This document shows, one piece after another, positions 46,601 to 56,442 of a stretch of DNA of 64,000 nt. The notes under the pieces were generated by a model, which saw only the letters and a program-made list of their open reading frames with translations, searched no databases and was not told where the DNA came from. This DNA comes from Chitinophagaceae bacterium (lineage in GTDB: Bacteria > Bacteroidota > Bacteroidia > Chitinophagales > Chitinophagaceae), in NCBI GenBank assembly GCA_019638595.1, contig JAHBTJ010000006.1, forward strand, positions 186,001 through 250,000. Reading direction: 5' to 3'. A program made the position numbers and the translations under genes. Positions within the stretch are counted from its first letter, which is position 1. Each line of letters opens with the position of its first letter.

Positions 46601-47689
46601 TCAGACAATTGTGTCCAACTGAAGCTTTTCCAGTATGCTTCTTTTTGCAATAGTTTCCTCTTTTTTCCACTTAATAAGCCGGATCTCTCCTGCTTCTATT
46701 TCAATACCGGTAATATCTCCATCGGTAAAGCAACAACAACCGGTATTAAAATAAGTAGGCTTAAGGTGAAGATAGTCGTCGGAAACATGATCGTATTCCT
46801 GGCGCCGGAAAGCGATCTCTTCCTGTAGTATGACAATAGCAGGCTGATCATTCTGCTGGCGGGCGATCAGCAATTGCTTATACAATCTTTCAAGATGCGT
46901 CATTGATTCAAATACCGGCTGATGCGTATGCCCGGTTATCAATATCATATCCTGCTGGGCAGAGCTCCATTCATACATAAACTGGTTATGCTCCGTTTTA
47001 AGTATATCGTTGAACGCCGGCGTATTGATATTTAGCTCAAGAAAGGACTGGAGCGGCGCCCAGATTTTAGCTACAAACCACGCGCTGAATTTATTTCCGT
47101 CGCTTTGTCCATCGCCCTGGTGCCCGTGCGTTAAAAAAATATCCAGCTTTTTCTGCGAACCGTACTTCAGCACCAGCCCTTCATACATATGCACACTTTC
47201 TCCGTAAATGGCCTCTAGCTGCAAGGATGCAAAGGGATCATTGTTCCAGAATACATCATGATTGCCAAAGATCTTTATGAGCTTTTTTTGCTGTACAAAC
47301 TTTTTTTCAAGCAGGAAGGAAGCCTGGTTGTGCTTGCGTACGGTAAAAAGATTGTACTTCCATAATTCTTCGCTGTCGCCCAGTATAATAAGCGTATAGC
47401 CCATACCGTAGTAGTGATCAAGCGCCGCCAGGTAATTACTTTCGGCAGGCGCAAAATCGTCCGAGCGCTTTTTATTTCCTTTATGCAGGTCTGAAAAGAT
47501 AATGAACTTCTGATCTGCGCTGTTGAGGTTGATCACCGGTCCTTTTTTACCGGGCTTTTTTTTGATATGCGCGTATAATTTAGAGAGCGCCAGGTGTACC
47601 CTGTCCCTGTTGGGCCGGGAAGAGAACCTGTTGGCCAGCCTGGTAACAGGTTTTGTAAGTAAGCGCTGTAAAAATCTTCGGAAGCTCAT
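46601..47689 (-). CDS. Calcineurin-like metallophosphoesterase
   Basis: 362 residues with the complete metal-site set: FIIFSDLHKGN (DxH), LIILGDSEELW (GD), IKIFGNHDVFW (GNHD), FLTHGHQGD and LITGHTHQPVF (GHxH). The fold is cytosolic, without a signal peptide. The middle resembles UDP-diacylglucosamine-hydrolase-like phosphoesterases, but the long C-terminal tail (LHLKPTYFNTGCCCFTDGDI) is distinct. The stop of the umuC-like gene lies upstream by 24 bp, so the two may be in one transcript. Confidence 0.9.
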   Translation of the reverse strand: MSFRRFLQRLLTKPVTRLANRFSSRPNRDRVHLALSKLYAHIKKKPGKKGPVINLNSADQKFIIFSDLHKGNKKRSDDFAPAESNYLAALDHYYGMGYTLIILGDSEELWKYNLFTVRKHNQASFLLEKKFVQQKKLIKIFGNHDVFWNNDPFASLQLEAIYGESVHMYEGLVLKYGSQKKLDIFLTHGHQGDGQSDGNKFSAWFVAKIWAPLQSFLELNINTPAFNDILKTEHNQFMYEWSSAQQDMILITGHTHQPVFESMTHLERLYKQLLIARQQNDQPAIVILQEEIAFRRQEYDHVSDDYLHLKPTYFNTGCCCFTDGDITGIEIEAGEIRLIKWKKEETIAKRSILEKLQLDTIV

Positions 47690-47712
47690 GAAAAAACAGC
47701 AATGTACAAATT

Positions 47713-49062
47713 TTACTTCACCTCGAACATTTCTTCCCAGCGCGTGGTATAACGGGGGCTTCTTTTCTCCTGGCGCATTTTCCAGTTTCGGCTGGTACCG
47801 GAGGCTGCAAATTTCAGTATATCATTGCGCATGCTGAAGTTGATATTGTCCATCATCTTCATTAAAAAGCGTCCTTTGTTTTTTGATTCGGGAACAAACA
47901 AATTTCCCTGTATAGAACTGTCAGGTTCAATACCGCTTAACATTACACCGGCTTTTTTGTAAAATCGCCCCTTCTCATATATTTTTTCTACGAGCTGCAC
48001 CGCGGGTTTGATAAGCTCGTTGGTAACAGAAGTAGCTGCAGGCAGCGTGGTACTGGTGCTGATAACAGGCCCGTGGCGAAAATCAACCGCGTGGTTATCT
48101 TCCTTAGGCACAATAAATATTGTGACGATCCTGGCTGAGCACCGTTGCCTTCGTAATTTTTGAGCCGCGAGCGAAGCATAAGTAGCAATGGCTTCTTTTA
48201 TTGACAGTATATCATTTACCGGCGAGCCGAACATGCGTGTGGAAGCGATCATCTTTTTTGAATCAGGCTGTTCCCGGATATCCATACAGGACTCTCCTCT
48301 TAATTCCTTTATAAGCCTTGCGCCAACCACTCCTCCCAATTGCTTAATTGCCCATTGCTCAGGCATATTTCTTAAATCCCAGGCACTGGTTATGCCCATA
48401 TTGATCAGCTTATCGGCGTATGATCTTCCTACTCCCCATATATTAGTTACCCGTATGGACTGCAAAGCTTTTTGTTGCTCTTCCGGAGTGATCAAAGCGG
48501 TTACGCACCAGCTCTGTTGTTTGTTTTTTTTAGCAAGATAATTGGCAGCCTTCGCCAATGTTTTTGTTGGGGCAATGCCAACAGAAACAGATATGCCTGT
48601 CCACTGCTCTACCGTTTTGCGTATATACAGCCCATACCTTGCTGCAGCTTCGGCTGGCATATCCGGCAGATCAACAAAAGCCTCATCTACGGAGTATACT
48701 TCCACCTTTTTCTCCCCGCATAGTTGCCTGAGTGTTTCCATTACGCGCCAACTCAGGTCGCCATACAAAGTATAATTGGAAGAAAATACGGCTATATCAT
48801 GCTTTTCAATTAAGGGCCTGGCCATAAAATAAGGACCTGCCATCTGTACTCCGATCTGTTTGGCTTCATCGCTTCTTGAAACAATACAACCATCATTATT
48901 ACTCAGCACTACTACCGGCTTGTTTTTCAGCACCGGCTTAAACAACCGTTCGCAGGAGCAGTAAAAACTATTGCAGTCTACAATGGCTTTTAGTCCGCCA
49001 TGCACTATACCGGTATCGGCAGCAACCGCTTTTTGATGTGTAGATTCAACAGGTGATACCAT
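47713..49062 (-). CDS. umuC: Y-family DNA polymerase, UmuC subunit
   Basis: 449 residues, the expected UmuC length. Catalytic motifs: AIVDCNSFYCSCERLF with the first Asp, YGDLSWRVM, and VYSVDEAFVDL with Asp-Glu. A helix-hairpin-helix region follows (IWGVGRSYADKLINMGI), then the little finger (STRMFGSPV) and a C-terminal DUF4113 stretch (RNDILKFAASGTSRNWKMRQ). It performs translesion synthesis during DNA damage. No umuD/lexA-like gene lies upstream; instead two direct repeats at 49080-49112 occupy the promoter region and may bind a regulator. Confidence 0.93.
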   Translation of the reverse strand: MVSPVESTHQKAVAADTGIVHGGLKAIVDCNSFYCSCERLFKPVLKNKPVVVLSNNDGCIVSRSDEAKQIGVQMAGPYFMARPLIEKHDIAVFSSNYTLYGDLSWRVMETLRQLCGEKKVEVYSVDEAFVDLPDMPAEAAARYGLYIRKTVEQWTGISVSVGIAPTKTLAKAANYLAKKNKQQSWCVTALITPEEQQKALQSIRVTNIWGVGRSYADKLINMGITSAWDLRNMPEQWAIKQLGGVVGARLIKELRGESCMDIREQPDSKKMIASTRMFGSPVNDILSIKEAIATYASLAAQKLRRQRCSARIVTIFIVPKEDNHAVDFRHGPVISTSTTLPAATSVTNELIKPAVQLVEKIYEKGRFYKKAGVMLSGIEPDSSIQGNLFVPESKNKGRFLMKMMDNINFSMRNDILKFAASGTSRNWKMRQEKRSPRYTTRWEEMFEVK

Positions 49063-49079
49063 ACTGCGAATATAATATC

Positions 49080-49112
49080 TTTAGCATACAAAAACTAAAT
49101 TATTTAGCATAC
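49080..49112 (-). promoter_or_regulatory. Direct repeats upstream of umuC, candidate operator
   Basis: TTTAGCATAC occurs at 49080-49089 and again at 49103-49112, start to start 23 bp, about two helical turns. The nearest copy ends 18 bp before the umuC start. Between the two, the minus strand reads TAGTTTTTG, close to a -7 element. Damage-linked regulation is inferred from the gene only. Confidence 0.55.
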
Positions 49113-49140
49113 TCCCGGATTACCCCCCGGTGAAATATAA

Positions 49141-51045
49141 CTACAGCATAAACTCCCATGCGCTAACATACGCATTGTGCTTTTCGGCATATGCTATAAA
49201 ATCTGCGTAAAAAGGAAACTGCCCCAGGGTAGCACTATCGCCAATTACCACCAGCTTTTTTTTTGCGCGTGTCATGGCAACATTCATCCGGCGGATGTCG
49301 GACAGGAAGCCGATCTTATTGCCCGTATTGCTGCGTGTCATGCTGATATAAATAACATCGCGTTCCTGCCCCTGGAAGCTATCAATCGTATTGATCGTGA
49401 TCTTGTGCGCATATTCCTTCAGGTGAGCCGCATGCTGCATCTGGTCCTGCAATAACAATACCTGCTGGCGGTAGGGAGAAATGACACCGATGGTTGGAAA
49501 GTTTTCCGATGTATAGTAAGCAGCCAGCATATTTACCAACTGCGATACATGTTTGAGCACAAAGGCGGCTTCTTCGGGGTTGGAAATGCTGGCGCCTTCC
49601 ATTTTTTCATCGAACCCGCAACCCGCTGTATCAATAAATTGTATCGGAGCTTCATTTTCTCCAATTAAATGCCTGGCTACAGAATCATGCGCCTTCAGCC
49701 TGTTTTCATAAAAAACCAACGAAGAATATCCCATAATGATTTCATGCATGCGATATTGCTCCTCCAGCAAAACAACCGACTGAGGATGCAGGGCAACACA
49801 TTTCTCCAGCAGTGTGGTACTTAGTCCGTTTCGTGCTGCTTCATCAGACTTGATGGTAGGAGGCAACTGGCAATGATCTCCTGCCAGCACTACCTTTTGT
49901 CCCTTCAATATGGGTATCCAGCAGGCGGGCTCCAACGCCTGCCCTGCCTCATCTATCACCACCGTTTCATAAGTAAGATTGCGTACCGTGTAATGATTGG
50001 AGCCCACCAGCGTAGCGGTAATTACCTGCGCCTTCGCCTGCAGGTCGTCTATGATGTATTGCTCTGTTTTTTCCACATCCTTCATGATCCTGTGCGCTTC
50101 CTCAAATAATGCCTTCCGCTGCTCCCGCTCCGCCTGTCCGAAATTACGTTTATACTTATGCGCCATATTGCGGAACTCGTTGGCTTGTTTTTTCATCTTT
50201 TTAATATCCTTCATACTGGTATGTTCCGCCATCTTACTGTCAAGCGTAAGCGACATTAACCGCTCCGAAACCCTTGCAGGATTACCTACTCTCAAAACGT
50301 TCAATCCCTGGTCGGCTAGCTTTTCGCTCAGCAGGTCTACGGCGGTATTGCTCGGCGCCACTACCAGCACCTGCCTGTAACCGTGCTGTATAAGCGCTTT
50401 TACAGCCTGCACCAGGGTAGTGGTTTTACCGGTGCCGGGAGGTCCATGTACAATAGCCAGCTCATTGGCCTCCAGTATTTTATTCACTGCTGCCTGTTGC
50501 GATGCATTTAATACAGTGCTGTTATAAGAAGTTGCCTGTGTACGAAAAGAAGCTGTACTTTCTCCCGTGAGGATCCTGATCAGCCGGTTCTCTTTTTCAT
50601 TCTCCACCATGGAAGCGGCACGCTTTAGTGCATTCTGCATCTCATCATAGCTGTTATCGTCAAACAGCAGGTCAATACCCAGCTTGCCATCCCGGCTCCA
50701 GCCGGGCAGCTCATCGGTGCGCAATGTAATTTTTAAGCGGTTGCCTCCCTGGAAGGCGATCACTCCTTCTACCCTGCTCTCTTTTGGGTTATGATTCGAA
50801 AAAAGAACCGCCGATGCTCCAAACCTCAACTGGTGCGGAACATCCTGGTGGGTAGTACGCTCCACTTCTACGGTAAGATAATCGCCGCGGCTCATTTCAG
50901 TATCTCTTATAGCAATGGGATACCAGGTAAGCCCGTTTGCCCTGCGCTCGTTTACGGAAGAAGATTCGATCAATTGCCGGTAGAGCTCTTTGTCCTGTTC
51001 CTTTTCTGTTTTCAGCAGTTCCTGCAGCTTTTTAAAATAATCCAT
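49141..51045 (-). CDS. SF1 DNA/RNA helicase (IGHMBP2/UPF1-like)
   Basis: 634 residues from ATG 51045; eight codons further upstream would enter the promoter. It has an N-terminal beta-barrel (LTVEVERTTHQDVPHQLRFG), then SF1B motifs: Q/I region LNASQQAAVNKIL, Walker A GPPGTGKT (201-208), Walker B VVIDEAGQALEP, LAGDHCQLPPT, EEQYRMHEIIMGYSS, DSFQGQERDVIYISMTRSN and MNVAMTRAKKKLVVIGD. It moves 5'-3' on nucleic acid by family analogy. It ends 78 bp before umuC. Confidence 0.92.
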   Translation of the reverse strand: MDYFKKLQELLKTEKEQDKELYRQLIESSSVNERRANGLTWYPIAIRDTEMSRGDYLTVEVERTTHQDVPHQLRFGASAVLFSNHNPKESRVEGVIAFQGGNRLKITLRTDELPGWSRDGKLGIDLLFDDNSYDEMQNALKRAASMVENEKENRLIRILTGESTASFRTQATSYNSTVLNASQQAAVNKILEANELAIVHGPPGTGKTTTLVQAVKALIQHGYRQVLVVAPSNTAVDLLSEKLADQGLNVLRVGNPARVSERLMSLTLDSKMAEHTSMKDIKKMKKQANEFRNMAHKYKRNFGQAEREQRKALFEEAHRIMKDVEKTEQYIIDDLQAKAQVITATLVGSNHYTVRNLTYETVVIDEAGQALEPACWIPILKGQKVVLAGDHCQLPPTIKSDEAARNGLSTTLLEKCVALHPQSVVLLEEQYRMHEIIMGYSSLVFYENRLKAHDSVARHLIGENEAPIQFIDTAGCGFDEKMEGASISNPEEAAFVLKHVSQLVNMLAAYYTSENFPTIGVISPYRQQVLLLQDQMQHAAHLKEYAHKITINTIDSFQGQERDVIYISMTRSNTGNKIGFLSDIRRMNVAMTRAKKKLVVIGDSATLGQFPFYADFIAYAEKHNAYVSAWEFML

Positions 51046-51049
51046 CGGG

Positions 51050-51057
51050 CAAAGGTA
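51050..51057 (-). promoter_or_regulatory. -7 element 4 bp from the helicase start codon
   Basis: On the minus strand TACCTTTG matches TAnnTTTG and is separated from the ATG at 51045 by only 4 bp, so a transcript starting there would be leaderless or nearly so. No TTG lies at -33. Confidence 0.5.
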
Positions 51058-51228
51058 AAGGAAGAACAAAGCTTTGTAAACCGCCTGTTTCTTCAGCTAA
51101 AATCCAACTATGCTGCGGTTGACAAAAGATAAAATCTTTAATATGCTTCCCGTTTTTGCCTACTCAGGTAAGCGCTCAATAAAATTTCTTTACCTTATCT
51201 TCACATAGCGTTTGATCAACGCCCTACT

Positions 51229-54200
51229 ATGCGTCACCCTTCCGCTATCAAATTTTCGATATCGTTTTTTCTTTGCTTCTCTTATTTTCAAAGCATGTAC
51301 GCGCAAGTCCCTGCCATGGAATGGCACAAAGCTTTTGGTGGAAAAAACGGGGAATACGCCCATTCTGTAGAGCCGACTTTTGATGGCGGCTATATTACCG
51401 CAGGTTACATTGAGGGACCTGATAACGGCGACGTTATGGGATATCACGGGAATGAACATATCGGCGATATATGGGTAGTGAAAACAGACGCCTCCGGCAA
51501 CATGGAATGGCAAAAATGTTTGGGGGGATCGGGTGTGGAACACGGAGCATTTATCCGGCAGGTGCAGGATGGTAGTTATATACTGGCCGGCTCATCAAAC
51601 TCTGTTGATTGCAATATTAAAAGTAACAATAGCCTGGATTACTGGATTGTTAAGCTAAACGCCACGGGTGATATTCAATGGCAGAAAAGCTACGGCGGAA
51701 CTAAAAATGAATATGCGTGGGATATAAGCATAGGGCAGGATGGCAGCTATTTTATTGCCGGCAGCAGCGAATCGAACGATGGTGATGTGGTTGGCAACAA
51801 AGGCGAAACAGATTACTGGGTAATTAAGCTGGATGGGAACGGTAATTTAATATGGCAAAAAAGCATGGGCGGTAGCAGGGAGGATGGTGCATACGCTGTA
51901 CAAGCTACACCTGATGGAGGTTGTATAACAGCCGGGTATGTTTTTTCAACCAGCGGCGATGTAACGAATAACCATGGAGAGAGAGACTATTGGGTTGTAA
52001 AGCTCAGCAACTCAGGCAGTATAGAATGGCAAAAGTGTTACGGAGGTAGTGGGCATGATATTGCCTGGTCAATAAAACCGGCACCGGGCGGAGGCTATAT
52101 CATAGGGGGGCATACTTCATCCAACAACAGCGATGTATCGGGTAACCACGGACCAGGCGCCGACTTTTGGTTGGTTAAAATTGATCAGTCGGGTACCTTA
52201 CAATGGCAGAAATGTTATGGGGGAAGTAAAAACGAAATGGCTTACGCCCTGGATGTAACACCCGATGGCGGGTATATAATGGCGGGTAATGCCGAGTCGG
52301 ATGATGGCGATCTTAATTGCCATGCTTCTATAACAGATGTATGGGTCATAAAAGTAAACAGCTCCGGTACATTAGAATGGCAGAAAAGTATGGGAGGAAA
52401 TTATTTTGATGAGGCCTACGATGTCAAAGCACTTGGAACAGGTCAATATATTATTGCAGGAATTACCTGCTCGGACGATGTAACGGGGCGCCATCCACAC
52501 CAGGGAGGTAACGGCACCTGTAGTGATTTTTGGATCATCAAACTTACCACACCTAACGTAACGCCGGCACCGGCCGTAATCATCAGTCCTTCAGCGGGTA
52601 AAGTATGCGCGGGCAGTTCCGCTACTTTTACGGCTTCTGTGAAATATGGCGGCACTAACTTTAGCTACCATTGGGAAAAGAATGGAATACCCGTTGGCAG
52701 CGACCAGGCATGGTACACAGCAGCGGACTGGAACGATAATGACCAGTTGAGATGTTATGTTACCAGCGGTGGCGCCTGCGAAGCTACCATGCAATCTGCA
52801 AGCAATACGGTTACCATCAACGTTACCAGCGCCCATATAACCCCTACGATCAACCTTGTTGCCAACAACACGGTTATTTGCGATTGCGAACCTGTTATCA
52901 TCAGGGCCGATGTTGCTAACGGGGGTGAAGCGCCGCATTTTCAATGGCAGGTAAACGGCGTTAATAAAGACAACAACAGCAATTGGTTCACCAGTGGTAC
53001 TTTCCGGGATGGCGATGAAATACGTTGTATTTATACCGATAACTCAAGCTGCATTACGGATGGATCGGTTGAATCAAATACCATCAAAATCACCACCGGC
53101 ACCACTCAGCCTGCCACGGTAAATATTACAACACCCGGTAATATAGTTTGCAAGGGAACGGTTGTTAGCTTTACTGCAGTTACACAAAATGCCGGGGCCA
53201 ATGCTATCTATGATTGGAAAGTAAATGGCATCAGCACGGGAGCTAACAGTAATACCTACACAACCAACGCTCTAAAAAACAATGACCAGGTTAGCTGCGC
53301 CATAACAGTTGATCCACAATTTACCTGTGCAGCTTCTACCGCTGCTACCTCCAATACCATTACGATGACGGTAAACGAAACCCTGCCGCCGTCTGTATCC
53401 ATCACCGCATCTCAAACTAATATATGCCAAAACTATCCTGTAACATTTACAGCCACTACGCAAAACACAGGCAATAATCCTTCCTGGCAATGGAAGATCA
53501 ATGGACTAAACGCCGGTAGTAATGAGTCCACATTCGTTACTGCTGCTCTTACCAACAATGATGAGATCAGCTGCATCGTAACCATAGATCCATCCAATAC
53601 CTGCGCATTGGGCTCCACTGCAACATCCAATAATATTACAATCAATGTCAGCAATGCAACAAGCCCATCCATCAGCATTCAGGGTTCAAAGCCGGCAGCA
53701 TGTACAGGCGAACCTATAGAATTCCGGGTATCTGTTTCAAACGCGGGTACATCGCCTGTATTTACCTGGAAAGTAAATGATATGACGGCTGGCAACAATG
53801 AAGACCTGTTCAGAACAACAACATTACATGCGGGGGATAAGATTTCCTGCGAAATAATGCCCGGCGCCGATGCTGCCTGCGCAGGCATGCCTGTTGTATC
53901 AAACATTTTGTCTCCCGTTATATACGACAGCCTTGTTATTGCAGTGCAACCTGCTGATACTGCAGTAACTTCCGGAACTCAAATTCAATTGAAACCCATT
54001 GTAACCGAAAACGTGGTTTCCTATCAGTGGAGCCCGGCATACCAGTTAGAAGATCCCTTATCATTTAATCCGTTCACAAAAGCTTTAACCGAAAGCCAGG
54101 TATTTATCATCACCGCGCAAAACGGGCATCTCTGCAAAGGTTCTGCCAAAGCAACTATAAAGGTTTTTACAGATTTATTTATGCCTAATATATTTACTCC

Positions 54201-54441
54201 TAACAATGACCTGGTAAATGATATTTTTCGCATACCCCCGGGCGTAATGCTTGATCTGAAAGAGTTTTCCGTTTTTGATCGCTGGGGAAAGAAGGTTTTT
54301 TCTTCGGGCAGCATTGATAAAGGATGGGATGGTAAAATTAACGGCTCACCGGCTCCCACCGGTATCTACATCTATTTTATCAAGGGTACTGATAATCACG
54401 GACCTGTTAACCGGAAGGGAACAGTTACATTATTACGATAG
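51229..54441 (+). CDS. Large T9SS cargo: beta-propeller-like repeats, Ig-like repeats, gliding C-terminal domain
   Basis: 1,070 residues with a signal peptide. Residues about 25-440 hold seven or so repeats of the type EWQKSMGGS...DGGYIIAG...WVVKLNSSG, a beta-propeller-like unit. Residues about 445-910 hold five PKD/Ig-like repeats built around CxGxxVxFTA...WKVNG...LxNNDxISCxIT. From about 985 on is the gliding-motility/CHU C-terminal domain (LFMPNIFTPNNDLVNDIF, FDRWGKKVFSS, DGKINGSPAPTGIYIYFIK), which routes the protein through type IX secretion. No enzyme motif is seen; an adhesin is likely. Confidence 0.9.
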   Translation: MRHPSAIKFSISFFLCFSYFQSMYAQVPAMEWHKAFGGKNGEYAHSVEPTFDGGYITAGYIEGPDNGDVMGYHGNEHIGDIWVVKTDASGNMEWQKCLGGSGVEHGAFIRQVQDGSYILAGSSNSVDCNIKSNNSLDYWIVKLNATGDIQWQKSYGGTKNEYAWDISIGQDGSYFIAGSSESNDGDVVGNKGETDYWVIKLDGNGNLIWQKSMGGSREDGAYAVQATPDGGCITAGYVFSTSGDVTNNHGERDYWVVKLSNSGSIEWQKCYGGSGHDIAWSIKPAPGGGYIIGGHTSSNNSDVSGNHGPGADFWLVKIDQSGTLQWQKCYGGSKNEMAYALDVTPDGGYIMAGNAESDDGDLNCHASITDVWVIKVNSSGTLEWQKSMGGNYFDEAYDVKALGTGQYIIAGITCSDDVTGRHPHQGGNGTCSDFWIIKLTTPNVTPAPAVIISPSAGKVCAGSSATFTASVKYGGTNFSYHWEKNGIPVGSDQAWYTAADWNDNDQLRCYVTSGGACEATMQSASNTVTINVTSAHITPTINLVANNTVICDCEPVIIRADVANGGEAPHFQWQVNGVNKDNNSNWFTSGTFRDGDEIRCIYTDNSSCITDGSVESNTIKITTGTTQPATVNITTPGNIVCKGTVVSFTAVTQNAGANAIYDWKVNGISTGANSNTYTTNALKNNDQVSCAITVDPQFTCAASTAATSNTITMTVNETLPPSVSITASQTNICQNYPVTFTATTQNTGNNPSWQWKINGLNAGSNESTFVTAALTNNDEISCIVTIDPSNTCALGSTATSNNITINVSNATSPSISIQGSKPAACTGEPIEFRVSVSNAGTSPVFTWKVNDMTAGNNEDLFRTTTLHAGDKISCEIMPGADAACAGMPVVSNILSPVIYDSLVIAVQPADTAVTSGTQIQLKPIVTENVVSYQWSPAYQLEDPLSFNPFTKALTESQVFIITAQNGHLCKGSAKATIKVFTDLFMPNIFTPNNDLVNDIFRIPPGVMLDLKEFSVFDRWGKKVFSSGSIDKGWDGKINGSPAPTGIYIYFIKGTDNHGPVNRKGTVTLLR

Positions 54442-54460
54442 TCAGCCCACTACTTAAAAC

Positions 54461-54685
54461 CTAATCAGGCAACGGCTCTGCTTTACAACCAAACTGCTCC
54501 ATTACACTAATAATATTTTCATTATCAATACTTTGCTGAAAGCTTTCAACGCGTAAGATCCTGTCTATATCATCCAGGTCAAAATTGGCATTGTACCAGG
54601 GATAACGGCGATGAAGAAAACCAATGATCCGGCTTCCCTGGATCTTGCTTTGCACATTGGTTTTATATACTTCTACTACTTTCAT
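54461..54685 (-). CDS. Conserved small hypothetical protein
   Basis: 74 residues from ATG 54685 (ten codons further upstream is a weaker start). KVVEVYKTNVQSKIQGSRII, FLHRRYPWYNANFDLDDIDR and ILRVES look like a ferredoxin-like beta-alpha-beta fold akin to small heavy-metal-associated proteins, but without a CxxC. Such 70-residue proteins are common in Bacteroidota with no known role. It is convergent with the large T9SS cargo gene. Confidence 0.65.
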   Translation of the reverse strand: MKVVEVYKTNVQSKIQGSRIIGFLHRRYPWYNANFDLDDIDRILRVESFQQSIDNENIISVMEQFGCKAEPLPD

Positions 54686-54822
54686 AAAACATTGCTTTAA
54701 CAGATTGATCTGCAAACTAACAACCAGGTAGTGACAACCCTATGGCAGTCGCATAATATTAAAGCAGCATATTTTTAAATCCTCAGCCAACAGCTTTTCA
54801 TTCGCGGTGTCCAGGGGAAAAA

Positions 54823-56184
54823 CTATACAAACGCACTGAAGCCCGTAATGGCCCTTCCTACGATCAGCGAGTTGATCTCTTTAGTACCCTCATAAGAATA
54901 AATCGCCTCTGCATCTGCCACAAAACGGGCAACATTATGATCAAGCAATATGCCATTGCCTCCCATCACTTCCCTTGCCCGGCTTACAATATCGCGGGTG
55001 CGCAACGAACAAAATACTTTGGCAAGCGAAGCATGTTCATCCTTCAGCAGTCCCTGGTCCTGTAGTTCCGACAAACGGAATACCATTGATTGCATAGCGG
55101 TAAGATTAGACAACATTTCAACAAGGTGATTTTGTATCAACTGGAAGGAAGCGATGGGCTTTCCGAACTGTTTGCGTTTTCGCGTATAATCCAATGCATT
55201 TTCATATGCCCCTCTTGCACAACCAACCGCCATCCAGGCAACACCCGCACGCGTCATCTGCAATACTTTAGCAGTATCTTTAAAGGAGTTGGCTCCGGGC
55301 AATCTATCCTTCTCTTCTACGAGGCAATCGGTCAGCGTTATCAAACCATTCTGCACAATACGCAATGCCATTTTACCTTTGATCTTTTCCACCGCCAACC
55401 CGGGCGTATTCTTCCTCACCAAAAATCCTTTTACTTCGCCATCGTCCACATCTCTTGCCCAGATAACAATTACATCGGCAAACGTGGCATTACCGATCCA
55501 TTTTTTTTGCCCGTTCAACACCCATCCCTTTTCAGTTCGTTTAACCGTGGTAGTGAGCCCTCCGGCTGCCCCCGAGCCTACTTCGGGTTCTGTTAAACCA
55601 AATGCTCCTATAGCTTTTAACTGGTGCATGGCAGGTAACCATTCCTGTTTCTGCTCATCCGATCCGCACAGGTATACAGATCCCATTGCCAGCCCACTCT
55701 GTACCCCAAAAAAAGTAGCGATGGATGCATCTATCCGCCCCATTTCCATGGCAATGATCCCTTCCATTAAAAAGGATTTACCGGGACAGCCGTACCCCTG
55801 GTAAGTCACCCCGCACAATCCCAGCGCAGCAAATTTGGGTATCACTTCAAAAGGAAATTCATCGTGCAGCCAGTAATAGTTCACGATCGGCTTTATTTCC
55901 GTTTCCATAAACTCCCGTACGCGTAACTGCAGGGCTTTATCTTCCTCATTCAGCCGCAGGTGCAGCTCATAAAAATCTCCGTTTATTTCCGGAAGTTCTT
56001 TTTTCTTCCCGCCGCTACCATTCATCATCTTCATCAACATTGCAAGCTGTTTATCATCCATCTTTGAAAACCCTTCCATCACTTTCTGCAAGTCTACCTT
56101 TTTCGAGAGTTTGGCCAACTGGTCAAAATCAATATTCTTTAACAGGCTGACAGCGCTTTTGATTTTAGAAAACGTTCCGGACAT
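54823..56184 (-). CDS. Acyl-CoA dehydrogenase, glutaryl-CoA dehydrogenase-like
   Basis: 453 residues. A helical N-terminal extension (residues 1-60, VDLQKVMEGFSKMDDKQLAM) precedes the three-domain dehydrogenase: FGVQSGLAMGSVYLCGSDEQ, FGLTEPEVGSGAAGG, WIGNATFADVIVIWARD, RKRKQFGKPIASFQLIQ and the catalytic Glu in YSYEGTKEINSLIVGRAITG, a form seen in glutaryl-CoA dehydrogenases. It oxidises an acyl-CoA using FAD, passing electrons to ETF. The substrate may be glutaryl-CoA or a short-chain acyl-CoA. Confidence 0.88.
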   Translation of the reverse strand: MSGTFSKIKSAVSLLKNIDFDQLAKLSKKVDLQKVMEGFSKMDDKQLAMLMKMMNGSGGKKKELPEINGDFYELHLRLNEEDKALQLRVREFMETEIKPIVNYYWLHDEFPFEVIPKFAALGLCGVTYQGYGCPGKSFLMEGIIAMEMGRIDASIATFFGVQSGLAMGSVYLCGSDEQKQEWLPAMHQLKAIGAFGLTEPEVGSGAAGGLTTTVKRTEKGWVLNGQKKWIGNATFADVIVIWARDVDDGEVKGFLVRKNTPGLAVEKIKGKMALRIVQNGLITLTDCLVEEKDRLPGANSFKDTAKVLQMTRAGVAWMAVGCARGAYENALDYTRKRKQFGKPIASFQLIQNHLVEMLSNLTAMQSMVFRLSELQDQGLLKDEHASLAKVFCSLRTRDIVSRAREVMGGNGILLDHNVARFVADAEAIYSYEGTKEINSLIVGRAITGFSAFV

Positions 56185-56229
56185 AGCTGATTGTTTACAG
56201 GTTATAGTTATAGGCTAAAGATAGCCATG

Positions 56230-56435
56230 TTACGGGTGATTGATGATTTGAAATTTGAGATTTGGTGGCTGTTGGGTTGCAAGTTTCAGGTTGCACGCCT
56301 ATAGCCGACAGCCGGTTGCTGATGGCGATCACCTGCTTACTGCTGTCCTTTGATTCTCCGCCTGCCGCAGCGCGGGCAGACACTGTGAAAAACTCCTAAG
56401 ACAAAAACAGAGGACACCTCGTTGGAGAAGAAGGC
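56230..56435. repeat. Mixed intergenic repeats, including one shared with the toxin cassettes
   Basis: ATTTGAAATTTGAGATTTGG and TTGCAAGTTTCAGGTTGCA belong to the families seen near 10627 and 28985. The right part (about 56351-56435; TTGATTCTCCGCCTGCCGCA, GGGCAGACA, AGAGGACACCTCGTTG) is a divergent copy of the segment at 60507-60604 beside toxin cassette repeat B. Confidence 0.65.
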
Positions 56436-56442
56436 ATTATCA

